Positions 27,812 through 36,782 of a stretch of 40,118 bases of DNA are shown one piece after another. Numbering within the stretch: the stretch's first letter is position 1; every line of letters starts with the position of its first letter. This stretch comes from an uncultured Clostridia bacterium. GTDB taxonomy: Bacteria > Bacillota > Clostridia > Oscillospirales > Ruminococcaceae. The translations under genes were made by a program, and so were the position numbers. The DNA lies in contig CANQYD010000018.1 in the NCBI GenBank assembly GCA_947627985.1, forward strand, positions 1 through 40,118. The letters are read 5' to 3'. The notes under the pieces are model-generated. The model saw only the letters and a program-made list of their open reading frames with translations. It ran no database searches and was not told the DNA's origin.

Positions 27812-28057
27812 ATGAAGGCTTTTGAGGAGCTCACACTTGTAAATTATTGCCATCGCGACTGCGAGCCGCTTAAGAATATCATGCGGCTTCCGAAGGAGGA
27901 GGCGTTTGCCTCAGCCGAGAAGATGGCGGCTCAGCATCCCGAAACTACGGCGTTTTATCGTTTTGCGGATTTTGATAATTATTACCTGATGAGGGAAAAG
28001 CAGGATGAGTATTTATATTCACGATTTAAAGCGTTGGGAGGGGAGCCGGTATCTTGA
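27812..28057 (+). CDS. Small protein of unknown function
   Basis: An 81-aa protein starting two bases after the MBL stop; the upstream MBL 3' end supplies only GTG-rich sequence and no clear Shine-Dalgarno. It is acidic and helical, with aromatic pairs (FYRFADFDNYYLMREKQDEYLYSRF) and two early Cys (NYCHRDCEP). I do not recognise the family. Codon use and tight spacing suggest a real last gene of the lacZ operon. Its end overlaps, in another frame, the remnant that begins at 28005. Confidence 0.7.
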   Translation: MKAFEELTLVNYCHRDCEPLKNIMRLPKEEAFASAEKMAAQHPETTAFYRFADFDNYYLMREKQDEYLYSRFKALGGEPVS

Positions 28058-28242
28058 GGACCGGTTTGACGGCGGGGCGGCGACGAAAGTGCGGCTTAAA
28101 GATATCGAGCCGCAGAATTTCAGCGCCGGGGAGAGGCGGAGGTGCTGACGGTCGAGGGGCTGAAGGCGACGGGGATGAATTATGTCGAGGCGCAGGTGTG
28201 GGAGGATGGGAATGAGTGGCTGCAGCACACTATTGCGTGGGA
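28005..28242 (+). pseudogene. Frameshifted, truncated coding remnant
   Basis: From the ATG at 28005 a frame reads MSIYIHDLKRWEGSRYLEDRF and ends at a TGA at 28148. A shift by one base near 28141 opens VLTVEGLKATGMNYVEAQVW followed by EDGNEWLQHTIAW, which also reads like real protein. This frame runs into the family C repeat at about 28240 and stops. The pattern fits a gene that gained a frameshift and lost its 3' end at the repeat. I do not recognise the protein. Confidence 0.6.
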
Positions 28243-28475
28243 CCCACACCCTTCCGGCTTGCCTCCGGCCCCCTCCCCCTAAAAGGGGGGAGGGGGCTGC
28301 GCTTTATTATAAGTCTGCGCAAAAGTAAACCGGGGGTGGGGGTCTGCTTCAAACAGCATGAGTTCATTTTCCGGCGGGAAAATGAACGAATACCTTTTAA
28401 CAGGGGGGTAGGAGAGGGCGGGAAACCTTTCATCTCTCTAAGCACCTTTTGACCAAGGGGCGCGGCGGGTATGGG
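28240..28475 (-). repeat. Family C palindromic element, copy 2 (inverted)
   Basis: In minus sense: CCCCATACCCGCCGCGCCCC, TTGGTCAAAAGGT, an insertion with TACCCCCCTGTTAAAAGGTATTC, the 11-bp hairpin GTTCATTTTCC-cgcc-GGAAAATGAAC (28362-28387), AAGCAGACCCCCACCCCCGG, GACTTATAATAAAG, and a C-rich/G-rich hairpin near 28270-28295. It joins directly to family D on its left in minus sense, as in the copy at 39.9 kb. Confidence 0.88.
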
Positions 28476-28495
28476 GTGCTTGCATATTATCAAGA

Positions 28496-28765
28496 CTTGC
28501 CTTATTTCCCATGCTGTCATAACAAAGCATTTTTTACGGCTGCACTGCTGTTTTGCCGAGCTGAGCTCGGCAAATGTGGGGACAACCCGTGCCGGGTTTT
28601 CCCCATACCCCTTTCCGGGCTTACCCTCACCCCCAACCCCCTCTCCCAAGGGAGAGGGGGCATTTTGAGCCTCGCTTCGCTCGGCTCCGGGCGACTTCGT
28701 CGCCGGTTTTTTGTTGGGGGAACCCCCGGCGAGGGTTCCCCCGATGAAAACAGTCCACCGGACTG
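28496..28765 (-). repeat. Family D repeat, copy 2 (inverted)
   Basis: Reverse complement of the 23.4-23.6 kb block: GAGCCGAGCGAAGCGAGGCTC, CTCTCCC hairpin, GGTGAGGGTAAGCCCGG, AAAGGGGTATGGGG, CACGGGTTGTCCCCAC, then GCCGAGCTCAGCTCGGC and GTGCAGCCGTAAAAAATGCT. The outer side adds GGGGGAACCC..GGGTTCCCCC and GAAAACAGTCC..GGACTGTTTTC hairpins at 28715-28770. The 28766-28870 remainder shows no gene. Confidence 0.85.
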
Positions 28766-28870
28766 TTTTCATCCGCATACGCGGGGTTTTGTCTGCAAGC
28801 ACGAGCAATCAATCGTTTAAGATTGCGAAGTGCGAGCAGCAACAAAACCGGCTTATGCTCCCTCCTGCGC

Positions 28871-29012
28871 TTTTTGAATAATAAAAAGCAAGACGACGGC
28901 TTACGCCGTCCTCTTGCCTAAGGGATTTCGCCCGTTGCGACGGGCGACGAGGGGCGCTGCCCCTCGACCCCGCAGCCTTGAAAGGCTGGCGAACTTTTTG
29001 ACTTGTCTTTTA
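28871..29012 (-). repeat. Family B five-hairpin element, copy 3 (inverted)
   Basis: In minus sense: CAGCCTTTCAAGGCTG, CGAGGGGC-AGC-GCCCCTCG, CGCCCGT-CGCA-ACGGGCG, GAAATCC, then a GACGGC-GTAA-GCCGTC stem closed by GCAAGA/TCTTGC, and CTTTTTATTATTC. Every stem differs from copy 1 but stays paired; hairpin 2 equals that of the 35.9-kb copy. Confidence 0.85.
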
Positions 29013-29029
29013 GATGGTAAAGTGCTGAA

Positions 29030-29114
29030 TCTGACCTCTGCCATCTGTTTTCTGCCTGCTTCATGGTCGGGTGCGGAATCTAACATCTACCCTCTAACCT
29101 CTAACCATCTATTT
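29030..29114 (+). repeat. Two heptad tracts, (TCTGNNN)4 and (TCTANNN)5
   Basis: TCTGACC, TCTGCCA, TCTGTTT, TCTGCCT at 29030-29057, then CATGGTCGGGTGCGGAA, then TCTAACA, TCTACCC, TCTAACC, TCTAACC and, after one base, TCTATTT at 29079-29114. It abuts the stop codon of the lipoprotein gene (29116-29118, minus strand). Confidence 0.8.
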
Positions 29115-29115
29115 C

Positions 29116-29562
29116 CTACCGGCTATTCCCGTTCGTCGCGCCGTGGCTGTCGCCCATGTCGGTCCTTGATGTGCCGGCGTTGGTGTTGGCGTCCGCTTCG
29201 GGGTCGGCGGTGTTTCCGTCCAAAATATCCTCAGCGCCCTGCTCCAGATCCTCCGCGCCTCTCTCAATGCCGTCGATCGCCTTGTCGGCACCGTTTTCGA
29301 TGGCGTCGGCGCCTTCGTCAATGCCGTTTTCGAGATCGTTCATTCCGTCCTCCAAAATGCCGTCGTCATCGGTTGTTTGGTTGACTTCGCCGTCGGGATC
29401 GGCGCTGTAGCTGCCGTTGTCGTCGGGAAGAGGAGCCTCGGTCGCGTTGGGCTCGACGGTGGTACCGGTGCCGGGTCTTTCGTATACGTCGTTGTCCCCG
29501 CAGCCCGCCAAGACAAAGGCGGCAAGCGCCAAGGACAGCATGACCAAAATTATTCTTTTCAT
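29116..29562 (-). CDS. Small acidic lipoprotein of unknown function
   Basis: A 148-aa protein with lipobox VLAGC, Cys at residue 21. The mature part is strongly acidic and low in complexity: Asp/Glu/Asn/Gly-rich with a semi-repeated helix pattern (NDLENGIDEGADAIENGADK, then IDGIERGAEDLEQGAEDIL). It may be a surface spacer or cation-binding protein; no enzyme motif is seen. GGAAGG precedes the ATG. It is divergent from the next gene, and the leader contains CCGAGC-AACA-GCTCGG. Confidence 0.85.
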   Translation of the reverse strand: MKRIILVMLSLALAAFVLAGCGDNDVYERPGTGTTVEPNATEAPLPDDNGSYSADPDGEVNQTTDDDGILEDGMNDLENGIDEGADAIENGADKAIDGIERGAEDLEQGAEDILDGNTADPEADANTNAGTSRTDMGDSHGATNGNSR

Positions 29563-29645
29563 GATTATTTTTCCTTCCGTAAATTATTTCATAGCCCGAG
29601 CTGTTGCTCGGCTTTATTATGCTCGGGAATAGTTGACTTATGCAC

Positions 29646-29674
29646 TTGATTTTCTCAAATTTTTGTGATACAAT
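29646..29674 (+). promoter_or_regulatory. Sigma-A promoter for the spermidine-synthase-like gene
   Basis: TTGATT (29646-29651), 17-bp spacer, TACAAT (29669-29674), 35 bases before the ATG at 29710. Confidence 0.78.
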
Positions 29675-29709
29675 GTCTTCATACGCAATTTTTTCCCGAG
29701 GCGAATGTC

Positions 29710-31308
29710 ATGAATATACTAAAAAACAAAATTTTTCTTTATATGACGGAATTTTTTGCCGGCATGTCGGTGATGGCTGCCGAGCTGGGCGCTTCAAGGC
29801 TTTTGGCGCCCTATTTCAGCTCGTCGCAGATCGTCTGGACGATCATCATCGGGACGATCATGATCGCGATGGCTCTCGGCAATATCTACGGCGGTCGTTC
29901 GGCGGATAAAAATCCCGATCCGGACAGGCTTTATTCAAGAATGATAATCGCCGCGATCTGGCTCGCCGCGATCCCGGTGCTGGGAAAGTACGTCATCGTC
30001 GGCATTTCGGGGCTGCTGATACTGACGGTAAGCACCAATCTTTTGATCTGGGCTGCATTTATCGCGTGTATGATGATCTTCGTCTTCCCCCTGTTTTTGC
30101 TCGGGACGGTCACGCCCTCGCTCGTAAAATACACCGTTGACAGCCTCGACAGCTCGGGTCGGACAGTAGGTATCTTAAACGCTTCAAACACCGTCGGCTC
30201 CATCATCGGGACGTTTGTGCCGACTTTCGTGACGATACCTGCCGTCGGCACTTCGGCGACATTTCTTATATTTGCGGGGATACTCTTCGCGCTCTCGGCT
30301 GTATACTTCATCTCGAAAAAGACAGGGCTGATAAAGCTCGCGATCGCCTTTGTCATCATGATAATCTGCTGCATATTCGGCGCTGTTTCCTCCTTTGCGT
30401 TCTGGCAGGACGACATCGAGTACGAGGGGGAATCGGTCTACAATTATTTGCAGGTGACGGAGGACGATAGCGAGGTCGTGCTGTCTACGAACGTGCTGTT
30501 CGGGGTGCAGTCGATGCTGGAAAAATCAGGCGGGCTGACCGGAATGTATTACGACTACGCGATGGCGGCGCCCTATATGTCCGGAGTTCACGAGCGGGAA
30601 GGTCTCGATGTGCTGATTTTGGGCATGGGGACGGGCACCTACGCGACCCAGTGTTCCCGATATTTTGACAATCTTTCCTTTGAAGGCGTTGAGATAGATG
30701 AGAAGATCATCGATCTGTCAAGAAAATATTTCGAGCTCCCGGAAAGCGTTCATGTCGAGCTCTACGACGGAAGAGCGTACTTAAACGCCGTCGAAAAGAG
30801 CTATGATATCATCATGGTGGACGCCTATCAGGACATCACGATACCTTTTCAGATGTCGTCGGTCGAGTTCTTTGAGCTTGTTAAGGATCATCTGAACCCC
30901 GGCGGGGTCATGGTCATGAACATGAATATGAAAACCGGCGGCGACGGCGGCATCAACGACTACCTTTCGGACACCGTTTCTCGGGTTTTCGGCGAGGTCT
31001 ACACGATCCCGGTCGAGAGGAGTTCCAATGTCGAGCTCTTTGCGGCTGTCGATGGGAGCAATATCTTGGAAATCATGGAGAAAAATGTAGCTTTGGAGGA
31101 GAATGCCGATCTTAAAAAGCTGATGGAGGAAATCCTTGGAAGCCTTGAAAAATATGTCCCGGGGGACCGGGGAATGACGGACGACAGAGCGCCGGTGGAG
31201 CTACTCGGCATGAAAGCCATCGACGGGCTGATCTCGGCGGAGACGGGGTATTATAAAAAGGTGTTTCAGAGGTACGGGTTCAAGGGGTTGATTTCGAGCC
31301 TGACGTGA
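29710..31308 (+). CDS. Membrane-fused spermidine synthase-like protein
   Basis: A 532-aa fusion. Residues 1-235 hold about seven hydrophobic segments of the transporter-like domain found with fused spermidine synthases. Residues 250-530 form a spermidine-synthase/SAM-fold domain: VYNYLQV, LILGMGTGTYATQ (motif I, near residue 303), FEGVEIDEKIIDLSRKYF, VELYDGRAYL and YDIIMVDAYQDITIPFQMSSVEFF. The catalytic Asp-type DAY is present, but the polyamine-binding GGG..E pattern is altered, so the substrate is uncertain. The ATG at 29710 follows GAGG by eight bases; the longer frame from 29665 overlaps the promoter. Confidence 0.9.
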   Translation: MNILKNKIFLYMTEFFAGMSVMAAELGASRLLAPYFSSSQIVWTIIIGTIMIAMALGNIYGGRSADKNPDPDRLYSRMIIAAIWLAAIPVLGKYVIVGISGLLILTVSTNLLIWAAFIACMMIFVFPLFLLGTVTPSLVKYTVDSLDSSGRTVGILNASNTVGSIIGTFVPTFVTIPAVGTSATFLIFAGILFALSAVYFISKKTGLIKLAIAFVIMIICCIFGAVSSFAFWQDDIEYEGESVYNYLQVTEDDSEVVLSTNVLFGVQSMLEKSGGLTGMYYDYAMAAPYMSGVHEREGLDVLILGMGTGTYATQCSRYFDNLSFEGVEIDEKIIDLSRKYFELPESVHVELYDGRAYLNAVEKSYDIIMVDAYQDITIPFQMSSVEFFELVKDHLNPGGVMVMNMNMKTGGDGGINDYLSDTVSRVFGEVYTIPVERSSNVELFAAVDGSNILEIMEKNVALEENADLKKLMEEILGSLEKYVPGDRGMTDDRAPVELLGMKAIDGLISAETGYYKKVFQRYGFKGLISSLT

Positions 31309-31336
31309 GGCAAGGGGTGAGTGCGGGAGGAGAGCC

Positions 31337-31735
31337 GGGCGAAGCCCTGCCGGTCCGAAGGACCGACTCGACGCGCCGAAGGCGCGTCGGCTCGCTCCGC
31401 GAGCGGGCTTCGCCCGTGCCCCCTGCTCCTCACAAACCTCGGCAGGGGCAGAGAGCTCGGCGCAGGGCTGCCTGCTGTACTTTACCTCGGATAGAAGCAG
31501 AGGGCTGCTTTCAAGCCTGCCTCGGTCGTTTCTTTCTGCAAGGTACAGACTTTTTGCCCGACCTTTAGTGACAGCAAGTCTCGCATAAGGCTTGCATGGA
31601 GGCTGCAAGAGGCGGCGGAGTGCGGTGGGCGGGGCTTGAGTGCGACGGGAGACGCCGGGCAAAGCCCAGCCGGTCCGAAGGACCGGCTCGACGCGCCGAA
31701 GGCGCGTCGGCTCGCTCCGCGAGCGGGCTTCGCCC
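31337..31735 (+). repeat. Family A hairpin cassettes, two tandem copies
   Basis: The 31309-31814 spacer has copies at 31337-31415 and 31657-31735, 320 bp apart. Inner hairpins here are CCGGTCC-GAA-GGACCGG (last base A in the first copy), GACGCGCC-GAA-GGCGCGTC and GCTCGC-TCC-GCGAGC. The second copy has a mutated left arm, GGGCAAAGCCC, which is still self-complementary at the stem. Confidence 0.93.
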
Positions 31736-31814
31736 TCCCCCTCCTTTCCCACTCAACCCCTCCCCTACCCACCCCACCCGCACCTCCCCAAAAATAACAA
31801 AACGGAGTGATAAA

Positions 31815-33290
31815 ATGCCAACCGGAGCTCAAAACAGCAACGACGCAAAATTCATAAGAATGACGACCGAGCCGGTGGAGAAGCTGATCGCGGTTCTTGC
31901 CGTGCCGACCATCATCAGCATGCTGGTATCCTCGTTCTACAACCTTGCGGACACCTTTTTCGTCCGCCAGCTCGAGAGCGACTCGATGATAGCGGCAGTC
32001 GGGATCGTCTTCCCACTAATGGCGATAATTCAGGCTTTCGGCTTCTTCTTCGGGCACGGCTCCGGCAACTACATCTCCCGAGCGTTCGGCAGACGGGATT
32101 ACGCGGACGCCGAGACGATGGCGGCAACGGGCTTCTTTTACGCGGTTTTCGTCGGGCTGATGATACTTGCTTTCGGTTTGATATTCAGAAATCCGCTCGT
32201 CGTGATACTCGGCGCAAAGACCGAGGCGGCGGCTTCGGCGACGTCGGATTATATGTTTTGGATATTGCTTGCTGCCCCGTTTATGACGGGCGCGATCGTC
32301 ATGAACAATCAGCTGAGAATGCAGGGCAACGCGTTTTTCGCGATGCTCGGGCTGACCTCGGGGTCTATAATGAACCTGATTCTCGACCCGATATTTATCT
32401 TCAAACGCGGTGAAGCGCTCTTCGGCGGGAGATTTGCCATGCCCTTCGGCATCGGAATGGGAGTGGGCGGAGCAGCTCTTGCGACCGCCATCAGCCAGAC
32501 GATCAGCTTTGTCGTCTTGGCGATCGGAATGCATTTCTCGGACAATATCAAGATCAAAATCAAAAACTTCTCCCCCAAACCGTTTTATCTCAAAGGGATC
32601 ATCCAAGGCGGACTGCCTTCGCTGGTGAGACAGGGGCTTGCAAGCGTCGCGACGACGACTCTGAACCACGCGGTCGGCATCTACATAAGCGGCGGGGAGA
32701 TGATCGACGCGGTTCAGGCGGCGATGACCGGCGTCTCGAAGCTGATGAACTTTGCGGCGTCGGCGCTGATCGGCTTCGGACAGGGCTTCCAGCCGGTCTG
32801 CGGGTTCAACTACGGCGCGAAGCTTTACGGTCGCGTCCGCAGGGCATATTACTTCTGTTTCAGGCTTTCGTTTGTGGTGCTCGTCGCCCTGAGCGCGATC
32901 GGGATAATCTTTGCAAAGCCCATCACCGCGGCGCTTGCGGGCTCATCGGAGCTTGCCCAGTCGATAGCGGCGTTCACCTTAAGGGCGCAGCTGACGGTCT
33001 TCCCGTTCATGGCGTGGGTCACGCTCACCAACATGATGCTCCAAAACATCGGCATGACCGTCCGCGCAACGGTCGTCGCTATGACGAGGCAGGGGCTGAC
33101 CTTTATCCCGAGCGTTTTGGCGCTGCCGCTCATCGTACAGCTGTTCGGCGCCGAGTCCGTCTTGGGACTTGAGCTGGCGCAGGCTGCTGCGGACCTTCTG
33201 GCGCTTGCGATCGCGCTGCCGATAGGGCTACAGGTCCTCGGGCAGATGCGGGAGGAAGATGAGAAGCAAAAGCAGGGGGCTGAGGGGTAA
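31815..33290 (+). CDS. MATE-family multidrug/cation exporter
   Basis: A 491-aa polytopic protein with about 12 membrane segments in two MatE halves, exporting drugs or metabolites by sodium or proton antiport. The first half has PTIISMLVSSFYNLADTFFVRQL near residues 30-52, which fits the MATE N-terminal signature; the second has GLPSLVRQGLASVATTTLNHAVG and GFGQGFQPVCGFNYGA near residues 320-336. The ATG at 31815 follows GGAG by nine bases; the frame is open to 31596 through family A repeat, which is not coding. Substrate unknown. Confidence 0.93.
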   Translation: MPTGAQNSNDAKFIRMTTEPVEKLIAVLAVPTIISMLVSSFYNLADTFFVRQLESDSMIAAVGIVFPLMAIIQAFGFFFGHGSGNYISRAFGRRDYADAETMAATGFFYAVFVGLMILAFGLIFRNPLVVILGAKTEAAASATSDYMFWILLAAPFMTGAIVMNNQLRMQGNAFFAMLGLTSGSIMNLILDPIFIFKRGEALFGGRFAMPFGIGMGVGGAALATAISQTISFVVLAIGMHFSDNIKIKIKNFSPKPFYLKGIIQGGLPSLVRQGLASVATTTLNHAVGIYISGGEMIDAVQAAMTGVSKLMNFAASALIGFGQGFQPVCGFNYGAKLYGRVRRAYYFCFRLSFVVLVALSAIGIIFAKPITAALAGSSELAQSIAAFTLRAQLTVFPFMAWVTLTNMMLQNIGMTVRATVVAMTRQGLTFIPSVLALPLIVQLFGAESVLGLELAQAAADLLALAIALPIGLQVLGQMREEDEKQKQGAEG

Positions 33291-33360
33291 CTGCTGAATC
33301 GGGACTTTGAAGAGGCGGGGTGAGCGCGCGGGGGTGCGGTCGGGGCAAGGAGGGGGGACC

Positions 33361-33989
33361 GGGCGAAGCCCCCGCCGGTCCGCAGGACCGGCGGTCGCGC
33401 CTGCGGCGCGACTGCTCGCTTCGCGAGCAGGGCTTCGCCCTGCACCCCGGCAGCCGCCCAACCCTTTAAGCGGCGCCCAACTTCCCTTCAACCCCTGCTA
33501 CACGTTCACCTTTTGCAGACCCCGACCTCAGCACCCAGCCCCGCGGGACAGTCCGGCTCACAACCGAGCCGGGAGCAAGGGCAGAAAGAGGGTACCGAGT
33601 GCGCATGAGAGTGCTGCTGAAAGGCGGGGAGGACCGGGCGAAGCCCCCGCCGGTCCTGAGGACCGGCGGTCGCGCCTGCGGCGCGACTGCTCGCTTCGCG
33701 AGCAGGGCTTCGCCCTGACCCACGGCAGCCGCCTAACCCTTTAAGCGGCACTCAACCTCCCACCGCCTCCAGCCGCACGTTCACCTTGCAGCATACCCCG
33801 ACCTTTGCACCCAGCCCTGCGGGACAGTCCGGCTCACAACCAAGCCGGGAGCAGAAGTAGAAGGAGGGTACCGAGTGCGCGTGAGAGTGCTGCTTAAAGG
33901 CGGGGGACCGGGCGAAGCCCCCGCCGGTCCGCAGGACCGGCGGTCGCGCCTGCGGCGCGACTGCTCGCTCCGCGAGCAGGGCTTCGCCC
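33361..33989 (+). repeat. Family A hairpin cassettes, three tandem copies
   Basis: The 33291-34039 spacer has copies at 33361-33440, 33636-33715 and 33910-33989, every 274-275 bp. Inner hairpins: CCGCCGGTCC-loop-GGACCGGCGG, TCGCGCC-TGC-GGCGCGA and GCTCGC-loop-GCGAGC. The first loop is GCA, TGA and GCA in order; the last is TTC, TTC and TCC. The linker shares AACCCTTTAAGCGGC, GCGGGACAGTCCGGCTCACA and GAGGGTACCGAGTGCGC in all units. Confidence 0.94.
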
Positions 33990-34039
33990 TCCCCCCTGCA
34001 CCCCCCGCCCCACCAAATCCAACACACGGAGATGATTTT

Positions 34040-34252
34040 ATGCTCGGCACATGGGGAATGTTCTTCCTCAAAATGTTCATACTCCTCGCGGGGGTCTACG
34101 TCATCGTGATCCTGACCCCGAAGCTGGCTGCGTTTATCGATAAACGCCGGAAAAACAGCGAGGAGGAGCCTCGACCCGAAAGGGTGCAGGACAGTGAAAA
34201 TACGGAAAATTCCGCCGAAGAAGGCGATAACAATCAGTATAAATCTGAATAA
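34040..34252 (+). CDS. Small single-pass membrane protein
   Basis: A 70-aa protein: MLGTWGMFFLKMFILLAGVYVIVILTPKLAAFIDKRRKN has one N-terminal membrane helix (residues 4-26) followed by a basic patch and a Glu/Asn-rich charged tail. It has GGAG eight bases before the ATG and ends 23 bases before proS, so it is probably cotranscribed with it. I know of no function; the shape fits small conserved hypothetical proteins of Clostridia. Confidence 0.75.
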   Translation: MLGTWGMFFLKMFILLAGVYVIVILTPKLAAFIDKRRKNSEEEPRPERVQDSENTENSAEEGDNNQYKSE

Positions 34253-34275
34253 ATATTAAGGAGAGTATATAAATC

Positions 34276-35718
34276 ATGGCAAAAAATGAGAAATTAGTCG
34301 AACAGATCACCTCGATGGATGAGGATTTCGCACAGTGGTACACCGACATCGTCAAAAAAGCCGGGCTGATCGAGTACACCTCGGTCAAGGGCTGCATGGT
34401 CATCAGACCCTACGGTTACGCGATCTGGGAAAATATGCAAAAAATCCTCGATACCCGCTTCAAAGAGCTCGGGCACGAGAACGTCTGCATGCCGATGTTT
34501 ATCCCCGAAAGCCTCCTGAATAAGGAAAAAGACCACGTCAAAGGCTTCGCGCCGGAAGTCGCATGGGTCACTCACGGAGGCTCCGAGAAGCTTGAGGAGC
34601 GGCTTTGCGTCAGACCTACCTCCGAGACGCTCTTCTGCGAGCACTACGCCAACATCGTCCACAGCTACCGCGACCTGCCGAAGCTCTACAACCAGTGGGT
34701 CAGCGTCGTGAGGTGGGAGAAGACCACCCGTCCCTTCCTGCGTTCACGCGAGTTCCTCTGGCAGGAGGGTCACACTATCCACACGACCGCCGAGGAGGCG
34801 ATCGCCGAGACGGAGCAGATGCTGAACGTCTACGCCGACTTCTGCGAGCAGGCGCTTGCGATGCCGGTCATCAAAGGCAAAAAGACCGAGAGCGACAAGT
34901 TTGCCGGCGCTGTCTCGACATATGCCATAGAGGCTCTTATGCATGACGGAAAGGCGCTTCAGGCGGGCACTTCGCATTATTTCGGCGACGGCTTCGCAAA
35001 GGCGTTCGGGATCACATATACCGATCAGAACAACACGGTATGCGTCCCGCACCAGACCTCTTGGGGGGTCACGACGCGCCTCATCGGCGCGATAATCATG
35101 ACCCACGGCGACGACAACGGGCTTGTCCTGCCGCCTGCCGTTGCGCCGATACAGGTCGTCATAGTCCCCGTCGCCCAGCACAAGGAGGGCGTTCTTGAAA
35201 AGGCGAGGGAGCTTTACGATACGCTTAAGGCTGCCGGGATAAGGGTCAAGCTTGACGATTCTGAGCAGTCTCCCGGCTGGAAATATTCGGAATATGAGAT
35301 GAAAGGCGTGCCCCTCAGGATCGAGATCGGTCCCCGCGACATCGAGGAAGGACACTGCGTTGCGGTCGAGAGACCGACGAGAAACAAGACCTTTATCCCG
35401 CTTGAGAATTTGGTCGATGAGGTCGGCAGGCTCCTGAAAAAGGTTCACGACGATATGTATAAAAAGGCACTTGAGAATCAGGAGCGCAGGACCTACGCCT
35501 GCCGCTCTATCGACGAGATAAACGAGGTCTTGAAGGAGAAGGGCGACGGCTTTGTCAAGGCGATGTGGTGCGGCGACGAAGCCTGCGAAGACAAGGTCAA
35601 GGCGGAAACCGGCGCCGGAAGCCGCTGCATACCCTTTGAGCAGGAGCATATCGACGACAAATGCGTCTGCTGCGGCAAGCCCGCGAAGTGCATGGTCGTG
35701 TGGGGAAAAGCCTATTAG
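34276..35718 (+). CDS. proS: Prolyl-tRNA synthetase, archaeal/eukaryotic-like type
   Basis: Charges tRNA-Pro with proline; class II synthetase dimer. At 480 aa it is the type that lacks the bacterial editing insertion. [14 protein letters not shown], the RPTSET block near residue 113, [16 protein letters not shown] (motif 2, near 150) and the [21 protein letters not shown] motif 3 region are all present. The anticodon-binding domain follows, and the C-terminal zinc-binding domain has [16 protein letters not shown] and the family-typical terminal Tyr. AAGGAG is 12 bases before the ATG. There is no room for a T-box leader in the 23-base gap. Confidence 0.97.
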   Translation: MAKNEKLVEQITSMDEDFAQWYTDIVKKAGLIEYTSVKGCMVIRPYGYAIWENMQKILDTRFKELGHENVCMPMFIPESLLNKEKDHVKGFAPEVAWVTHGGSEKLEERLCVRPTSETLFCEHYANIVHSYRDLPKLYNQWVSVVRWEKTTRPFLRSREFLWQEGHTIHTTAEEAIAETEQMLNVYADFCEQALAMPVIKGKKTESDKFAGAVSTYAIEALMHDGKALQAGTSHYFGDGFAKAFGITYTDQNNTVCVPHQTSWGVTTRLIGAIIMTHGDDNGLVLPPAVAPIQVVIVPVAQHKEGVLEKARELYDTLKAAGIRVKLDDSEQSPGWKYSEYEMKGVPLRIEIGPRDIEEGHCVAVERPTRNKTFIPLENLVDEVGRLLKKVHDDMYKKALENQERRTYACRSIDEINEVLKEKGDGFVKAMWCGDEACEDKVKAETGAGSRCIPFEQEHIDDKCVCCGKPAKCMVVWGKAY

Positions 35719-35816
35719 AAGTCAGATTGGCAGAGGTCAGATATCAGATTCAGATGTCGGACCCTCTGCGGGTCAAAAAGTTTTCAGCGGATAGAAGATA
35801 GAAGGTAGAAGATAGA
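35717..35816 (-). repeat. Heptad tracts after proS
   Basis: In minus sense: TCTATCT, TCTACCT, TCTATCT, TCTATCC at 35789-35816, a 33-base spacer with CCCGCAGAGGGTCCG, then imperfect TCTGAAT, TCTGACC, TCTGCCA, TCTGACT at 35720-35755. It starts at the proS stop codon. The GGTCGGGTGCGGAA motif beside it also joins the two tracts at 29.06 kb. Confidence 0.78.
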
Positions 35817-35847
35817 TTCCGCACCCGACCTTGTGAGAGAAAAGATA

Positions 35848-36000
35848 AGTTTAGGGTCAAGCCCTTTTTAAAGGGCTTGCGGGGTCGAGGGGCAGCGCCC
35901 CTCGTCGCTCGTCGCAACGAGCGAAATCCTTGCAAAAAGGACAGCGAAAGCTGTCCTTTTTGCTTTTATCGTTCATAAGAGCTCGGCGAAGCCGAGCGAC
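35848..36000 (+). repeat. Family B five-hairpin element, copy 2
   Basis: AAGCCCTTT/AAAGGGCTT, CGAGGGGC-AGC-GCCCCTCG, CGCTCGT-CGCA-ACGAGCG, GAAATCC, an AAAAAGGACAGC/GCTGTCCTTTTT stem followed by TGCTTTTATCGTTCAT, then GCTCGGC-GAA-GCCGAGC. It sits downstream of proS and could serve as its terminator. Confidence 0.88.
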
Positions 36001-36074
36001 AGCCCGGAGGGGTGTGGAGTTCCCCACACTTAAAGACCCGCAACCAATTCCCACGCTTACAGTCATAACATTAT

Positions 36075-36115
36075 AGGCTTCCGCATGGATTTTTCCATCA
36101 TTGCGGAAGCCTTTG
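36075..36115 (+). terminator. Hairpin with terminator-like tail
   Basis: Stem AGGCTTCCGCA (36075-36085) / TGCGGAAGCCT (36102-36112), inner TGGA/TCCA, followed by TTTGTG. It is the last GC-rich structure before the AT-rich segment. Confidence 0.6.
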
Positions 36116-36286
36116 TGCATATATGCCTCGATATCAAATTTAGCTTTTAGAAAAAGTCAAAAATGGCAGGTTCGGACCTCTGTAAGTGAATTAGTCCATA
36201 GAATTATTGGCTATTTATGGCAGAAATGCCATGCCTTTTCGAAATAGTGTATGTATTGCACTTACAGGAAATTGACTGCATTCCTG

Positions 36287-36782
36287 TCAGAATTTTGTGT
36301 AGCGTTTCGAGAAACCAATATATTTTAATCCTTGGCGTGCTCGTGTGATAGCTGTGTAAAAAATATTATGGGTTATTAGCTCTTCCATTTCGTTGGTGAC
36401 GACGACTTTAACAGAATTGTACTCTAATCCTTGTGCCTTATGTATTGGATATTACGTAGGCATCCTGAAACAGTACAACCTATCTACTATTTTTCTCCCT
36501 GTCATCATCAATAAGAGTGTTGCAACTTGCAATCGTATTTTTTTCAACATGTGATAAATATTCTATGAAAGAAATAATTTTTATTCATTTTTGAGGTTGT
36601 ATCCTTTGGTTTGAGGATATTCATTCGTTACGATAGGGTAAGGTGTAATTATCAAAAATACTCTTTTGAATCCATTCCACTTCTCGGTTAAGTGAAAAAT
36701 TAGCTAATTCAAAAACATCGTCGACCGTCGGTTTTGGGTTCTCTTGTTTTAACAAATCCCAAAGATCTTTAGATAAATTATA
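36287..36782 (-). pseudogene. Decayed superfamily I helicase, C-terminal pieces
   Basis: Three minus-strand fragments in different frames. 36621-36782 reads YNLSKDLWDLLKQENPKPTV and on to NREVEWIQKSIFDNYTLPYRNE before a stop. A middle piece reads IEYLSHVEKNTIASCNTLID. 36287-36451 reads HKAQGLEYNSVKVVVTNEME then ITHNIFYTAITRARQGLKYIG, which carries the UvrD/RecD-type motif V-VI region (HKAQGLE, TAITRA). Stops and frameshifts separate the pieces, so the gene is dead. Its AT-rich composition is unlike the neighbours, suggesting transfer. Confidence 0.75.

Noticed and set aside
33361-33989. CRISPR-like array (three regularly spaced repeats)
   Set aside because: The linkers between copies are themselves repeated and the units are 275 bp. 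There are no unique spacers and no cas genes.
34253-34275. T-box or other leader for proS
   Set aside because: Only 23 bases separate proS from the preceding gene, and no T-box motif is visible upstream in the family A region.
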